Assembly: GCF_001724135.1 (NCBI RefSeq)
Contig: NZ_MEDS01000010.1
Span: 1-64,000, forward strand
From: Comamonas sp. SCN 65-56
GTDB taxonomy: Bacteria; Pseudomonadota; Gammaproteobacteria; Burkholderiales; Burkholderiaceae_C
Reading direction: 5' to 3'
Length of the DNA stretch: 64,000 nucleotides
Below, in pieces: positions 28,854 to 37,288 of the stretch (the stretch's first letter is position 1; each line of letters begins with the position of its first letter). The position numbers and the translations under genes are program-made. The notes under the pieces are model-generated. The model saw only the letters and a list, made by a program, of their open reading frames with translations. It ran no database searches and was not told the DNA's origin.

Positions 28854-28869
28854 TAATACGATGTTATTA
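28854..28869. promoter_or_regulatory. candidate MazE operator
   Basis: A 5-bp inverted repeat (taata...tatta, 6-bp spacer) lies 18 bp ahead of the mazE start, just beyond the ribosome-binding site. The position suits autoregulation by the AbrB-fold antitoxin. Confidence 0.35.
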
Positions 28870-29002
28870 CGTTTTATGGATGGCGACAAGACGATGGCGT
28901 AAGCATGTTCCGGTTGTTCAAAGCGGTGCGTGGTGTGGGGCTTGCAGGCGACGAGTGCAAGGCACTTCACCGTGCCGTGCGTTCTGTAGTCTTGTCCGAT
29001 TA

Positions 29003-29021
29003 ATGCGCATAAGATGCGCAT
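29003..29021. promoter_or_regulatory. paired palindromes abutting ccdA start
   Basis: The self-complementary octamer atgcgcat occurs twice, at 29003-29010 and 29014-29021, with 3 bp between, and the second copy ends directly at the ccdA ATG. This looks like an operator for the CcdA ribbon-helix-helix protein. No Shine-Dalgarno sequence is visible between it and the start. Confidence 0.5.
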
Positions 29022-29276
29022 ATGCAAACCTTGGTACATGCTCAGGGGCGCAAGCGTCCTGTCAATCTCACGCTGAACGCCGAGTTGGTCGATGAGGCGC
29101 GCGCGCTCAGCGGGAACCTGTCGGCTGCTGTAGAGGCGATGCTCACCGAGTACGTGGCGCGTGAGCGCAGCAAGCAGGCGCAGGAACGCCTGTCGGCTGC
29201 GGCCGCGTGCCGCACCTGGAATGCTGTTCTGCAGGCGCACGGCGGCTCTTTCGCCGACGAGCACTCGCCGCTTTGA
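29022..29276 (+). CDS. ccdA: CcdA-type antitoxin
   Basis: An 84-residue antitoxin. The N-terminal part (KRPVNLTLNAELVDEARALSGNLSAAVEAMLTEYV) is a ribbon-helix-helix DNA-binding domain. The C-terminal part (AACRTWNAVLQAHGGSFADE) is the CcdA toxin-binding tail, in which a W/N...GxFADE pattern is conserved. It precedes ccdB by 16 nt. No ribosome-binding site is seen; palindromes run right up to the ATG, so translation may be leaderless or coupled to repression. Confidence 0.9.
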   Translation: MQTLVHAQGRKRPVNLTLNAELVDEARALSGNLSAAVEAMLTEYVARERSKQAQERLSAAAACRTWNAVLQAHGGSFADEHSPL

Positions 29277-29292
29277 AGCGCCTGGTTGGCAT

Positions 29293-29622
29293 ATGGCGCA
29301 GTTTGACGTTCACGCGTACAAAGGTCGGCAGCGTGCTGACGTGGCCTATGTGGTGCTGGTGCAGTCTGCCCTGTTTGACGACTACCGCCGCCGCGTCGTG
29401 GTGCCGCTGGTCAGGCTCAGTGCGGTGCCGAAGGGGGCGTCTGTTCTCGGCTCGCGCCTGAACCCGGTTTTTCAGGTTCTGGGGGTGGATGTGGTCTTGC
29501 ACCCGCTGGATATGGTCTCCATGGATATGGTGGCCTTGGGCGAAAAGGTGACGTCGCTGGCCGAGCAAGGCCAGGCAATTGCCGGTGCGCTCGATGAGCT
29601 GTTCACGCGTTCATGGGGCTGA
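29293..29622 (+). CDS. ccdB: CcdB-type gyrase toxin
   Basis: CcdB poisons DNA gyrase by trapping its cleaved complex. The 109-residue product starts MAQFDVHAYKG, has VAYVVLVQSALFDDYRRRVVVPLV and SRLNPVFQVLGVDVVLHPLDM, and ends RSWG. The terminal Trp-Gly pair corresponds to the residues of F-plasmid CcdB needed for gyrase poisoning, so it looks functional. The frame is open upstream inside ccdA, but ATG 29293 gives the standard length. It forms an operon with ccdA. Confidence 0.92.
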   Translation: MAQFDVHAYKGRQRADVAYVVLVQSALFDDYRRRVVVPLVRLSAVPKGASVLGSRLNPVFQVLGVDVVLHPLDMVSMDMVALGEKVTSLAEQGQAIAGALDELFTRSWG

Positions 29623-29645
29623 GGTTTGCGGCGGGGGATTGAGGT

Positions 29646-29660
29646 TCAGGTCTTGCAATC
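29646..29660 (+). repeat. direct repeat, right copy
   Basis: The second copy of tcaggtcttgcaatc, 24 bp after the ccdB stop. See the left copy at 28190. Confidence 0.8.
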
Positions 29661-29932
29661 CATCCATTGGCTGACGATGGCACCTGCATCCAGGTGCGTG
29701 GCCTGTGGATCGAGGCTTCGGCCAACATGGCTGGTACAGTGCGCGCGGACAGTGCACGCCCGCTGGAATCGTCACGCGAATGTAATCAATGGATTCCATA
29801 ATTGCCGCTGTCTGGCAATCCGTGATTTCCCCTGAACCTGACCATGACCTGCATGGCTGGACGACGGGGTGATCAAAATGCACCGCTGCCAGGCGCAGAC
29901 AGAGTGCACGGTTTTTTCATTGCAATACTCCG
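29661..29932. other. gene-free stretch after ccdB
   Basis: About 270 bp with no credible coding frame on either strand. GC is lower than in neighbouring genes. It contains no recognisable tRNA or transposase remnant. It leads into a strong plus-strand terminator, so it may be the 3' untranslated region of ccdAB or hold an undetected small RNA. Confidence 0.5.
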
Positions 29933-29963
29933 AGGAGCGGTTGGTGGACCGCTCCTTTTTTTT
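29933..29963 (+). terminator. strong rho-independent terminator
   Basis: A perfect 9-bp stem (aggagcggt / accgctcct) with a 6-nt loop runs into eight T residues. The T tract lies on the plus strand, so it ends a plus-strand transcript: ccdAB, or an unseen RNA in the preceding gap. Confidence 0.9.
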
Positions 29964-30006
29964 GGGTGCTTCGCGAGCGCCGAGCGCATCCATGCCAGCG
30001 CGCCAG

Positions 30007-30033
30007 CGAAAACGCCGCGCAGGGCGCGGCGTT
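30007..30033 (-). terminator. terminator of the porin gene
   Basis: On the minus strand, 41 nt past the porin stop, a 10-bp GC-rich stem (aacgccgcgc / gcgcggcgtt, 3-nt loop) is followed by a short T run. Confidence 0.8.
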
Positions 30034-30073
30034 GTCGGGATGCTGCGGCGCGGCGACGGGCTGCCGCGCGGCA

Positions 30074-31051
30074 TCAGAAGCGGTGCACCATGCCCACGCC
30101 GAAGGTATTGGAGCCCGTGGTGCCGTTGATGGCCTTGCCTTCCTTGTTCAGGCCGCCGTAGCCTGCGTACAGCAGGGTGCGCTTGGACAGTTTGTAGTTG
30201 GCAAACAGTTCGATGGCGGTTGCGCCTTCGCGGGTGGCGCTGGGGTTGCTCGTCACGCGGGCCACCTGGGCGCCCACCGTTAGCGCGCCCAGGGGAACGG
30301 CCACGCCCAAGCCGAAGCCCTTGCCGGTGGTGCGCGATTCGTCCTGCGTGTACAGGCCGCTCACGATGAACGAGCCGAAGTCATAGCGTGCGCCCAGTGC
30401 AAAACCGGTGCGATCGGCGCTGCCTTCGGCCATCTTGCTGGCCACGACGATGCCCAGGTTCAGGGGGCCGCTTTTGTAGCTGGCGGCAAGCTGGTACGAG
30501 GTCTTGCGCGTGTCGGCGGCGCCCGCGGCGGGGGCAGTCTTGTTTTCCTTCAGTACCACCGAGGCGCGGGCCTGAAAGCCGCTCATCGTCGGCGAGGTGT
30601 ACATGAACTGGCTGTTGGCGCGGTTGCCGCCCAGGCTGCCATCGGCTCTCAAGCCCAGGTTTTTCAGGGCCGAGGTGGCGTTGGCCGTGCCGTTCAGATC
30701 GAACACGCCCATGGTGTCGCTTTGAGGCGTGGTCCTACGGCCCATGCTGAATTCGCCAAAGCCGCCGCCCATGCCCACGTAGGCTGCGCGGTTCCAGGAG
30801 CCGCCTGCGCCGGTTTTGAGGTCGACTTCCTGCTCGAAGTTGAAAATCGCCACCCGGCCACCGCCCAGATCTTCCCGCCCGCGCAGGCCCAGCATGCTGG
30901 TTTCCTTGTAGCTGCTGGTCATCTGTGCCTTGCCGCCAAAGGCTTTGCCCAGACCGCCATCGGCGCGGCCATACAGGGTGACGTTGGACTGGGCCGAAGC
31001 AATGGTGGCGACGCTGCCCAGCACGGTCAGGGCGATCAGTGATTTTTTCAT
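30074..31051 (-). CDS. Gram-negative porin (Omp32-like)
   Basis: A 325-residue outer-membrane general porin of the betaproteobacterial type. The signal peptide MKKSLIALTVLGSVATIASA precedes QSNVTLYGRADGGLGKAF. The body alternates short amphipathic strands with Gly/Asn/Asp loops, and the constriction-loop region has the familiar MGRRTTPQSDTMGVFDLNG pattern. The last residue is Phe (GVGMVHRF), required for assembly by BamA. It forms a trimer for passive uptake of small solutes. A hairpin terminator follows the stop. It is monocistronic. Confidence 0.95.
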   Translation of the reverse strand: MKKSLIALTVLGSVATIASAQSNVTLYGRADGGLGKAFGGKAQMTSSYKETSMLGLRGREDLGGGRVAIFNFEQEVDLKTGAGGSWNRAAYVGMGGGFGEFSMGRRTTPQSDTMGVFDLNGTANATSALKNLGLRADGSLGGNRANSQFMYTSPTMSGFQARASVVLKENKTAPAAGAADTRKTSYQLAASYKSGPLNLGIVVASKMAEGSADRTGFALGARYDFGSFIVSGLYTQDESRTTGKGFGLGVAVPLGALTVGAQVARVTSNPSATREGATAIELFANYKLSKRTLLYAGYGGLNKEGKAINGTTGSNTFGVGMVHRF

Positions 31052-31336
31052 GGGAGAACTCCAAGGGGTGTTGAGGTGAAACGTGATCGCGTTTCAATAC
31101 GAGAAACATCGAGAACACCCCTGGATTACGCCTTTCGGATATGACAGCCCTGAAACAACGCCTGGTTTGTATTCAAATAACAACAAAGTGGGGTATGCGC
31201 GGCGCAACGTGACGGGCACCGGCCTATGGATGCAGTGCGTTGGCGGCGCGGCGGGTTTGCATTCAGCAAACACCGTGGAGCATCAATTTTCGTAGCTGTC
31301 CGCGCTGGTTGCATAAGCGATACAGCCATTTTTTAT
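31052..31336. other. gene-free region upstream of porin
   Basis: 285 bp of lower GC than the surroundings, holding the porin leader and promoter. The inverted repeat gaaacg/cgtttc just ahead of the start (around 31078-31095) could be a regulator site or an RNA stem near the ribosome-binding site. No gene was recognised. Confidence 0.5.
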
Positions 31337-32107
31337 CTAAATTCTCTGGTTGCCAGCGGGTGGCAGCGCCGTGGCTTGCTTGCCTTGGAGCCGCGCCAGC
31401 TGTTCGGCATCCAGCCAGCACCATTGCCCCGGCGCGAGGTCGGCGGGCAGCGCCAGGCCGCCGATGCGCGAGCGGTGCAGCGCCTCCACGCGGTTGCCCA
31501 CGGCGGCCACCATGCGCTTGACCTGGTGGTATTTGCCCTCGGTCAGGGTGAGAAGCAGGCGGTGTTCGGCCACGGCCTCGCAGGCGGCGGCGCGCACGGG
31601 CTGCGGGTCGTCCATCAGCACCACGCCGCTGAGCAGTTGCTCGATCTGCCGTGCCTCCACCGGGTGGCGGGTGGTCACTTCGTAGACCTTGGGCACGTGG
31701 TGGCGCGGCGAATTCATGCGGTGGATGAAGGCGCCGTCGTCCGAGAGCAGCAGCAGGCCGGTGGTGTCCTGATCGAGCCGGCCCACCGCCTGCACGCCCT
31801 GGGTCTTGCCGGGGGCAGGGCGCTGGCGCAGTGGCGCGGGCAACAGGGTGTAGATGCTGGGCCAGGCGCCTGGGCGCTGGGAGCATTCGGTGCCCGCCGG
31901 TTTGTGCAGCATGAGGTAGGCGAGCCTGCGGTAAGGCCACCGTTGGCCTTGCACGGTAAAGTTGAACGCCGGGTCCTCCACCGGGCATTCGGTGGCCGGG
32001 TCGTCGCAGGGCAGCCCCTGCATGCTCACCAAGCCCTGCTGAATCAGACCGGCGCAGACGCGGCGGGTACCAAAGCCCTGGGTGAAAAGCAGTTCATCAA
32101 GACGCAC
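31337..32107 (-). CDS. RsuA-family rRNA pseudouridine synthase
   Basis: Isomerises a uridine in ribosomal RNA to pseudouridine. The 256-residue product has an N-terminal S4-like RNA-binding segment (MRLDELLFTQGFGTRRVCAG), YLMLHKPAGTECSQ, the catalytic motif VGRLDQDTTGLLLLSDDG with the nucleophilic Asp, PKVYEVTT, and EGKYHQVKRMVAAVGNRVEALHR. This order is that of the RsuA/RluB/E/F group; the S4 part and size fit RsuA (16S U516) best, but the exact target cannot be read from sequence. Confidence 0.88.
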   Translation of the reverse strand: MRLDELLFTQGFGTRRVCAGLIQQGLVSMQGLPCDDPATECPVEDPAFNFTVQGQRWPYRRLAYLMLHKPAGTECSQRPGAWPSIYTLLPAPLRQRPAPGKTQGVQAVGRLDQDTTGLLLLSDDGAFIHRMNSPRHHVPKVYEVTTRHPVEARQIEQLLSGVVLMDDPQPVRAAACEAVAEHRLLLTLTEGKYHQVKRMVAAVGNRVEALHRSRIGGLALPADLAPGQWCWLDAEQLARLQGKQATALPPAGNQRI

Positions 32108-32134
32108 GGATATTCTTTTCCCTTTCGCCCGGGC

Positions 32135-32836
32135 TCATGCGGGCGAATCCGTGCCCGCGCTGCGCTGTGCGGCCCCCTGCATCGCGCCGGAGGTCAGCAG
32201 TACGCGGCCCGACGCAGTGGGCACGGTCTGTGCCAGCGCAGCCGCGACATCCGCAGCGGCTATGGCCTGCCATTGGCGCGGGATGAGGGGGCGCAGCAGA
32301 TCGTTCAGGCGTTCGCCCCAGATTTCGCCGCTGCGCGTGTGCTGACCAAGCGCTGCGCGGTCGCCACGCAGCAGCGAGGGGCGGGCAATCACCAGCGCTT
32401 CAAAGCCCAGGCCCGCGAGCGCCTGTTCCAACTCGCCCTTGATGCGGTTGTAGAACACCGGCGATGCCGCGTTGGCGCCCATCGCGCTGATCAGGCCCAG
32501 GCGGGTGGCGCCCGCGGCGCGGGCGGCGCGGGCCAGTGCCAGATTGGCGTCCACGTCGATGGCGCGCATCGCGGCCTGGCTGCCTGCCACCTTGATGGTG
32601 GTGCCCAGCGCCAGGTACATCTCATCGAGTGGCGGCAGCGTGATCGGCACTGAAAAATCGACCGCCAGCATGTGCAGCTTGGGGTGGGTGAAGCCGGGCG
32701 CGCGCCGCGCCAGCGCATGCACGCTGGCGACGCCTGGATCGTTGCACAAGGCTTGCACGATCTGGCTGCCGATCAGGCCGGTGGCGCCGGCGACGGCGAC
32801 GCGGCGATTACGCCGCGGATCGGATTTCATTGGCAT
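32135..32836 (-). CDS. NAD(P)-binding Rossmann protein (NmrA/HTATIP2-like)
   Basis: A 233-residue atypical short-chain reductase fold. The nucleotide loop is VAVAGATGLIGSQIVQAL (GxxGxxG). YLALGTTIKVAGSQAAMRAID and LISAMGANAASPVFYNRIKGELEQAL match the HTATIP2/YraR-like group, with the Tyr-x-x-x-Lys pattern (YNRIK). The substrate is unknown. It lies between the pseudouridine synthase and the molybdenum oxidoreductase on the same strand, with short gaps that permit cotranscription. Confidence 0.82.
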   Translation of the reverse strand: MPMKSDPRRNRRVAVAGATGLIGSQIVQALCNDPGVASVHALARRAPGFTHPKLHMLAVDFSVPITLPPLDEMYLALGTTIKVAGSQAAMRAIDVDANLALARAARAAGATRLGLISAMGANAASPVFYNRIKGELEQALAGLGFEALVIARPSLLRGDRAALGQHTRSGEIWGERLNDLLRPLIPRQWQAIAAADVAAALAQTVPTASGRVLLTSGAMQGAAQRSAGTDSPA

Positions 32837-32866
32837 GCCTGTGCATTCGGAATCGGTGCGCGAACT

Positions 32867-35113
32867 TCAGGCAAACGCCACCTGCCTGGCGAACGGCATT
32901 TCGCGCAGCCGCACGCCGGTGGCGGCAAAAATGGCGTTGGCCAGTGCCGCGGGGGCGGGCGGCACGGGAGGTTCGCCCGCGCCGCGGATTTTGTGGCCGT
33001 TTTCCAGCCCGCGCACGAAGATCTCCGGGCATTGGTCAAAGCGCATGCCCATGTGTTCGTGGAAATTGCTCTGCTGCGCCTTGCCGTCGGCGTAGGTGAT
33101 TTCGGCATTCATCGCATGCCCCAGTCCCCAGACCACGCCGCCCTTGACCTGGTTGTCGAAGTTCACCGGATCGACGACCTTGCCCACATCGAGCGCCACC
33201 CAGACCTTGTCGACACGCAGGCCCTGGGGTGTTTGGGCGACTTCGACCACCTCGGCGCAGGGCACGCCGAAGGACTCGATGAAGGCCACGCCGCGCCCGC
33301 GCCCTTCGCCGAGTTGGGCGCCCTTCCAGTCGCACATTTCGGCGACGGCTTCCAGCACCTTGCGCGCCACCGGGTCGTTGGCCAGGCGCAGGCGCTCGTG
33401 CAGGGGGTCGGCACCGGCGGCGTGGATCAGCTCGTCCAGAAAGCCATCGGCAAAAAAACCGGCGGACGATGCACCGACCGAGCGCCAGGAGCTCGTCGGC
33501 GCCAGTTCCGGCACGCGGTAGGCGCGCATGCGGTAGTGCGCCAGTGCGTAGGGCAGGTTCCACGCACCGGCCGGGATTTGTCCGTCGGGCCCGGGCATCG
33601 GCTGACCGAGGCGCCCCATTTGCGAGGCGCTGGAGGAGACGGAGGCTATATCGAGCGCCATGGCCTGCACTTGGCCGTTGGCGACCGTACCGCGCCCGCG
33701 TGCCATGGTGATCTGGCGCGGGAAGTCGTGGGCGAAGTCTTCCTCGCGGCTGAAGGTCAGCTGGATGGGGATGCCGGGCATCTGCCGGGCAATCTCCGCC
33801 GCCAGCGTGATCTGCTCGGATTCCAGCCGGTGGCCGAAGCTGCCGCCGCAGTATTGATTGTGGACATGCACCCGCTTGGTATCCAGGCCGGCAATCTTGG
33901 CCACTTTTTCCTGGACGAAGCGCGGTACCTGGCTGCCTGACCAGACATCGACCTGCTCCGGCGTGTAGCGCACGACGGCAGTGAGCGGCTCCATGGGCGC
34001 ATGCGCCACATAGGGCGCGCGGTATTCGGCGCTGATGGCATCGTTGCCCAGCGCGGATTCGACATCGCCGTCGTTGCGCCAGACCTTGTCCAGCCGTTCG
34101 GCGGTGAAGGAATCCGCCACGGCCTTCCAATGCTCCGCCTGCTCTGCCGGGTAGGGCGCGGGGCCCCATTCGCAGGTGATGGCGTTGACGGCCTGGAAGG
34201 CGCGCCAGGTGTTGTCCGCCACCACGGCCACGCCGCCTGACACGGGCAGGATTTTCTTCACGCCGCGCAAACCTTCTGCGCCCTTGGCATCAAAGCGGAT
34301 CAGCGCGCCACCCTGGCGCGGATTGACCTTGACTGCGGCATGCAACATGCCATCCATGCGCAGGTCAATGCCGTAGCGCAGCGCGCCGGTGGACTTGGGC
34401 GCCACGTCCAGCCGCGGCATGGGCTTGCCGATCAGGCGCCACTGGCTGGGCTCGCGCAGCGTGACCTGCTGCACCGGTTTTTCCGATGCGGCCAAGGCTG
34501 CGAGCGCGGTGTAGGGCAGGCGCTTGCCATCAGGCAGAACGACGGCGCCCTTGTCCGTCTTGAGCTGGTCCACGGGCACGCCCGACTGCCGCGATGCGGC
34601 TTGCTTGAGCGTTTCGCGCGCAACCGCACCGGCCTGGCGCAGCTTGACGAAGCTGTCGGCCACGGTGCTGGAGCCGCCCGTCATTTGCAGACCCATGACC
34701 TTGAACAGCGCGCCCATGGTGGCGCGCATGGCTTCGGCCGGAAGACTTTCATCGGTCGAGAGAAACGGCACCTGTTCTTCGGCCAGCGCGCTGTTGTAGT
34801 ACGCGGCGCCGGGTGCGCCAGGGTCGGCCACGAAATCGAACTGTCCCCAATCCAGATCCAGCTCTTCGGCGATCAGCGCTGCCTGCACCGAGCGCACGCC
34901 TTGACCGACATCGGTATGCGGCGCGATCAGCGTGATGCCCTTGGCATCGATCGTGACCCAGGGGTTGAAAACGGCCTGACCGGGCTTGGAGGTGGCGTCC
35001 AGCGGGTTGGCTGGCGTTTTGCGCACCAGCCAGGTGCCGAAAGCCACGCCCCCGGCAAGGCCAACGGAGCCGACGAGAAAGCCGCGGCGGGCGATGGTGG
35101 CGTTGCGGCTCAT
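32867..35113 (-). CDS. iorB: molybdopterin-binding oxidoreductase large subunit (IorB-like)
   Basis: Large subunit of an isoquinoline 1-oxidoreductase/aldehyde oxidase-type enzyme of the xanthine oxidase family. The 748-residue product starts at ATG 35113 (4-nt ATGA overlap with the small subunit) with a Tat signal, [20 protein letters not shown]. Cofactor regions include [35 protein letters not shown], and [21 protein letters not shown] with the conserved Glu near the C-terminus. Enzymes of this type carry molybdenum-cytosine dinucleotide and hydroxylate N-heterocycles or oxidise aldehydes in the periplasm. No FAD subunit lies nearby, matching the IorAB class, which passes electrons to cytochrome c. 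Substrate unknown. Confidence 0.88.
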   Translation of the reverse strand: MSRNATIARRGFLVGSVGLAGGVAFGTWLVRKTPANPLDATSKPGQAVFNPWVTIDAKGITLIAPHTDVGQGVRSVQAALIAEELDLDWGQFDFVADPGAPGAAYYNSALAEEQVPFLSTDESLPAEAMRATMGALFKVMGLQMTGGSSTVADSFVKLRQAGAVARETLKQAASRQSGVPVDQLKTDKGAVVLPDGKRLPYTALAALAASEKPVQQVTLREPSQWRLIGKPMPRLDVAPKSTGALRYGIDLRMDGMLHAAVKVNPRQGGALIRFDAKGAEGLRGVKKILPVSGGVAVVADNTWRAFQAVNAITCEWGPAPYPAEQAEHWKAVADSFTAERLDKVWRNDGDVESALGNDAISAEYRAPYVAHAPMEPLTAVVRYTPEQVDVWSGSQVPRFVQEKVAKIAGLDTKRVHVHNQYCGGSFGHRLESEQITLAAEIARQMPGIPIQLTFSREEDFAHDFPRQITMARGRGTVANGQVQAMALDIASVSSSASQMGRLGQPMPGPDGQIPAGAWNLPYALAHYRMRAYRVPELAPTSSWRSVGASSAGFFADGFLDELIHAAGADPLHERLRLANDPVARKVLEAVAEMCDWKGAQLGEGRGRGVAFIESFGVPCAEVVEVAQTPQGLRVDKVWVALDVGKVVDPVNFDNQVKGGVVWGLGHAMNAEITYADGKAQQSNFHEHMGMRFDQCPEIFVRGLENGHKIRGAGEPPVPPAPAALANAIFAATGVRLREMPFARQVAFA

Positions 35114-35571
35114 GTCTTGGCCTCCAGCAGCTTGGCGGCCGCGTGCACCGCCTCGCGGATGCGCGGGTAGGTGCCGCAGCGACAAAGGTTGGCCGAGAGC
35201 GCGGCAGCGATCTCTGCATCCGTGGGTGCAGGGTTTTGGGCGAGGAAGGCTGCCGTCGTCATGATCTGCCCCGGCTGGCAATAGCCGCACTGCGCCACCT
35301 GGTGCGTGATCCAGGCCTGCTGCACGGCATGCAGGGTGTTGGCCGGCGCCAGCCCTTCAATCGTGGTGACGGCTCCCTTGACCTCACCCACGGGCAGCGA
35401 GCAGGAGCGCACCGCAGCGCCATCCACATGCACGGTGCAGGCACCGCAGACGCCGATGCCGCAGCCGTACTTGGGCCCGGTGATGTTCAGCTCGTCGCGC
35501 AGCACCCAGAGCAGCGGCATTTCGGGTTCGATGTTCAGCTCGTGTTGCTGGCCGTTGATCGTCAATTGCAT
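35110..35571 (-). CDS. iorA: (2Fe-2S)-binding small subunit (IorA-like)
   Basis: A 153-residue iron-sulfur subunit. The plant-type 2Fe-2S motif is [16 protein letters not shown] plus a later Cys, and the second cluster is bound by [11 protein letters not shown] and [12 protein letters not shown]. It moves electrons from the molybdenum centre of IorB. It is translated just ahead of iorB with a 4-nt overlap. No signal peptide of its own is seen, so it would be exported piggyback with the Tat-targeted large subunit. Confidence 0.92.
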   Translation of the reverse strand: MQLTINGQQHELNIEPEMPLLWVLRDELNITGPKYGCGIGVCGACTVHVDGAAVRSCSLPVGEVKGAVTTIEGLAPANTLHAVQQAWITHQVAQCGYCQPGQIMTTAAFLAQNPAPTDAEIAAALSANLCRCGTYPRIREAVHAAAKLLEAKT

Positions 35572-35595
35572 CGTGGTGCACCCCGGTAAAACAAG

Positions 35596-37167
35596 TCAGG
35601 CTGTCGCTTTGGTTGCCGTATAGCTCCTGGCCATGTTCGCGGCGATGCGCTTTTGCCACTCGGCCGGCCCGGTGATGTGCTGGCTGGTGCCGGTGGAATC
35701 CACCGCCACGGTCACCGGCATGTCGACCACGTCAAACTCGTAAATCGCCTCCATGCCCAGGTCTTCAAACGCCAGCACGCGCGCATGTTTGATGGCCTTG
35801 CTGACCAGGTAGGCGGCGCCACCCACGGCCATGAGGTAGGCGCTCTGGTGCTTCTGGATGGCGGCAATCGCCTCGGGACCGCGCTCGGATTTGCCAATCA
35901 TCGCGATCAGGCCGGTCTGCGCCAGCATCATTTCGGTGAATTTGTCCATGCGCGTGGCGGTGGTGGGGCCGGCCGGGCCGACGACTTCATCGCGCACCGG
36001 ATCGACCGGGCCGACGTAGTAGATCACGCGGTTGGTGAAATCCACCGGCAGCTTCTCGCCCTTGGCCAGCATCTCCTGGATGCGCTTGTGCGCGGCGTCG
36101 CGCCCGGTCAGCATCTTGCCGTTGAGCAAAATGCGCTCGCCGGATTTCCAGCTTGCCACTTCTTCCCGGGTCAAGGTGTCGAGATCGACGCGGCGCGATT
36201 CAGCGTAGTTGGGCGCCCAGTCGAGCTTGGGCCAGAGGTTCAGGTCCGGCGCATCGAGGTAAACCGGGCCGGAGCCATCCATCACGAAATGCGCGTGGCG
36301 CGTGGCGGCGCAGTTGGGGATCATCGCCACCGGCTTGCCGGCCGCGTGCGTGGGGTAGAGCGCGATCTTCACGTCGAGCACGGTGGAAAGCCCGCCCAGG
36401 CCCTGCGCGCCTATGCCCAGGGCGTTGACCTTCTCGTACAGCTCCAGCCGCAGCTCTTCGACCTGGCTGAGTGTTTCGCCCTTGGCCGAGCGCTGTTGCA
36501 GCTCGTACATGTTCAGGTCTTCCATCAGGCTTTCCTTGGCCAGCAGCGCGGCCTTTTCCATGGTGCCGCCCACGCCTATGCCCAGCATGCCGGGCGGGCA
36601 CCAGCCGGCGCCCATGGTGGGCACGGTCTTGAGCACCCAGTCCACCAGGCTGTCGCCGGGGTTGAGCATGGCGAGCTTGCTCTTGTTTTCGCTGCCACCG
36701 CCCTTGGCGGCGACGGTCACTTCCAGCGTGTTGCCGGGCACCAGCTGCACGTGGGTGACAGCGGGCGTGTTGTCTTTGGTGTTCTTGCGCGCGAAGAGCG
36801 GATCGGCAACCACGCTGGCGCGCAGGGTGTTTTCTTCAGAGAGATAGGCGCGGCGCGTGCCTTCGTTGGCCGCGTCTTCCACCGCCTGGCCGGCCGGAAA
36901 GCCCTCGAAGCGCACGTCCATGCCGATTTTCAGAAACACGTTGACGATGCCGGTGTCCTGGCAGATCGGGCGGTGGCCCATCGCGCTCATCTTGCTGTTG
37001 GTCAGGATCTGCGCCATCGCGTCCTTGGCGGCTGGGCTTTCCTCGCGTTCAAAGGCGCGTACCAGATGCTGGATGTAGTCCGCAGGGTGGTAGTAGCTGA
37101 TGTACTGCAGCGCGGCGGCGATGGATTCCACCAGGTCGGCGTAGCGGATGGTCGTGGTTGTCGTCAT
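35596..37167 (-). CDS. fumA: class I (4Fe-4S) fumarate hydratase
   Basis: Interconverts fumarate and malate in the citric acid cycle with an oxygen-sensitive 4Fe-4S cluster. The start chosen is ATG 37167 (MTTTTTIRYADLVESI), because residues upstream do not resemble the family. The 523-residue product shows MGHRPICQDTGIVNVFLKIG, VQLVPGNTLEVTVAAKGGGSENKS, GIGVGGTMEKAALLAKESL, the GPAGPTTATRMDKFTE block and MIGKSERGPEAIAAI. A second, iron-free fumarase (fumC) lies 1.4 kb away on the other strand. Confidence 0.94.
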   Translation of the reverse strand: MTTTTTIRYADLVESIAAALQYISYYHPADYIQHLVRAFEREESPAAKDAMAQILTNSKMSAMGHRPICQDTGIVNVFLKIGMDVRFEGFPAGQAVEDAANEGTRRAYLSEENTLRASVVADPLFARKNTKDNTPAVTHVQLVPGNTLEVTVAAKGGGSENKSKLAMLNPGDSLVDWVLKTVPTMGAGWCPPGMLGIGVGGTMEKAALLAKESLMEDLNMYELQQRSAKGETLSQVEELRLELYEKVNALGIGAQGLGGLSTVLDVKIALYPTHAAGKPVAMIPNCAATRHAHFVMDGSGPVYLDAPDLNLWPKLDWAPNYAESRRVDLDTLTREEVASWKSGERILLNGKMLTGRDAAHKRIQEMLAKGEKLPVDFTNRVIYYVGPVDPVRDEVVGPAGPTTATRMDKFTEMMLAQTGLIAMIGKSERGPEAIAAIQKHQSAYLMAVGGAAYLVSKAIKHARVLAFEDLGMEAIYEFDVVDMPVTVAVDSTGTSQHITGPAEWQKRIAANMARSYTATKATA

Positions 37168-37288
37168 GGGGCGGATGGCTTCGGGGTGAATGGCAGACGC
37201 GCTTTGGTGGCGCGCCGCGGTTGGGCGTATGCTTGCAGCGCAGGCACGCCGCGTGCACCCCTCTATTTTGACAGCGGAGTAGCAGGTC

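Noticed and set aside
30074-31051. Long frames antisense to the porin, and similar long antisense frames over ftsH, ileS, glmM, gcvP and nrdA
   Set aside because: High GC keeps opposite-strand frames open; these are rich in Arg, Ala, Gly and Pro, show no motifs, and lie over clearly real genes.
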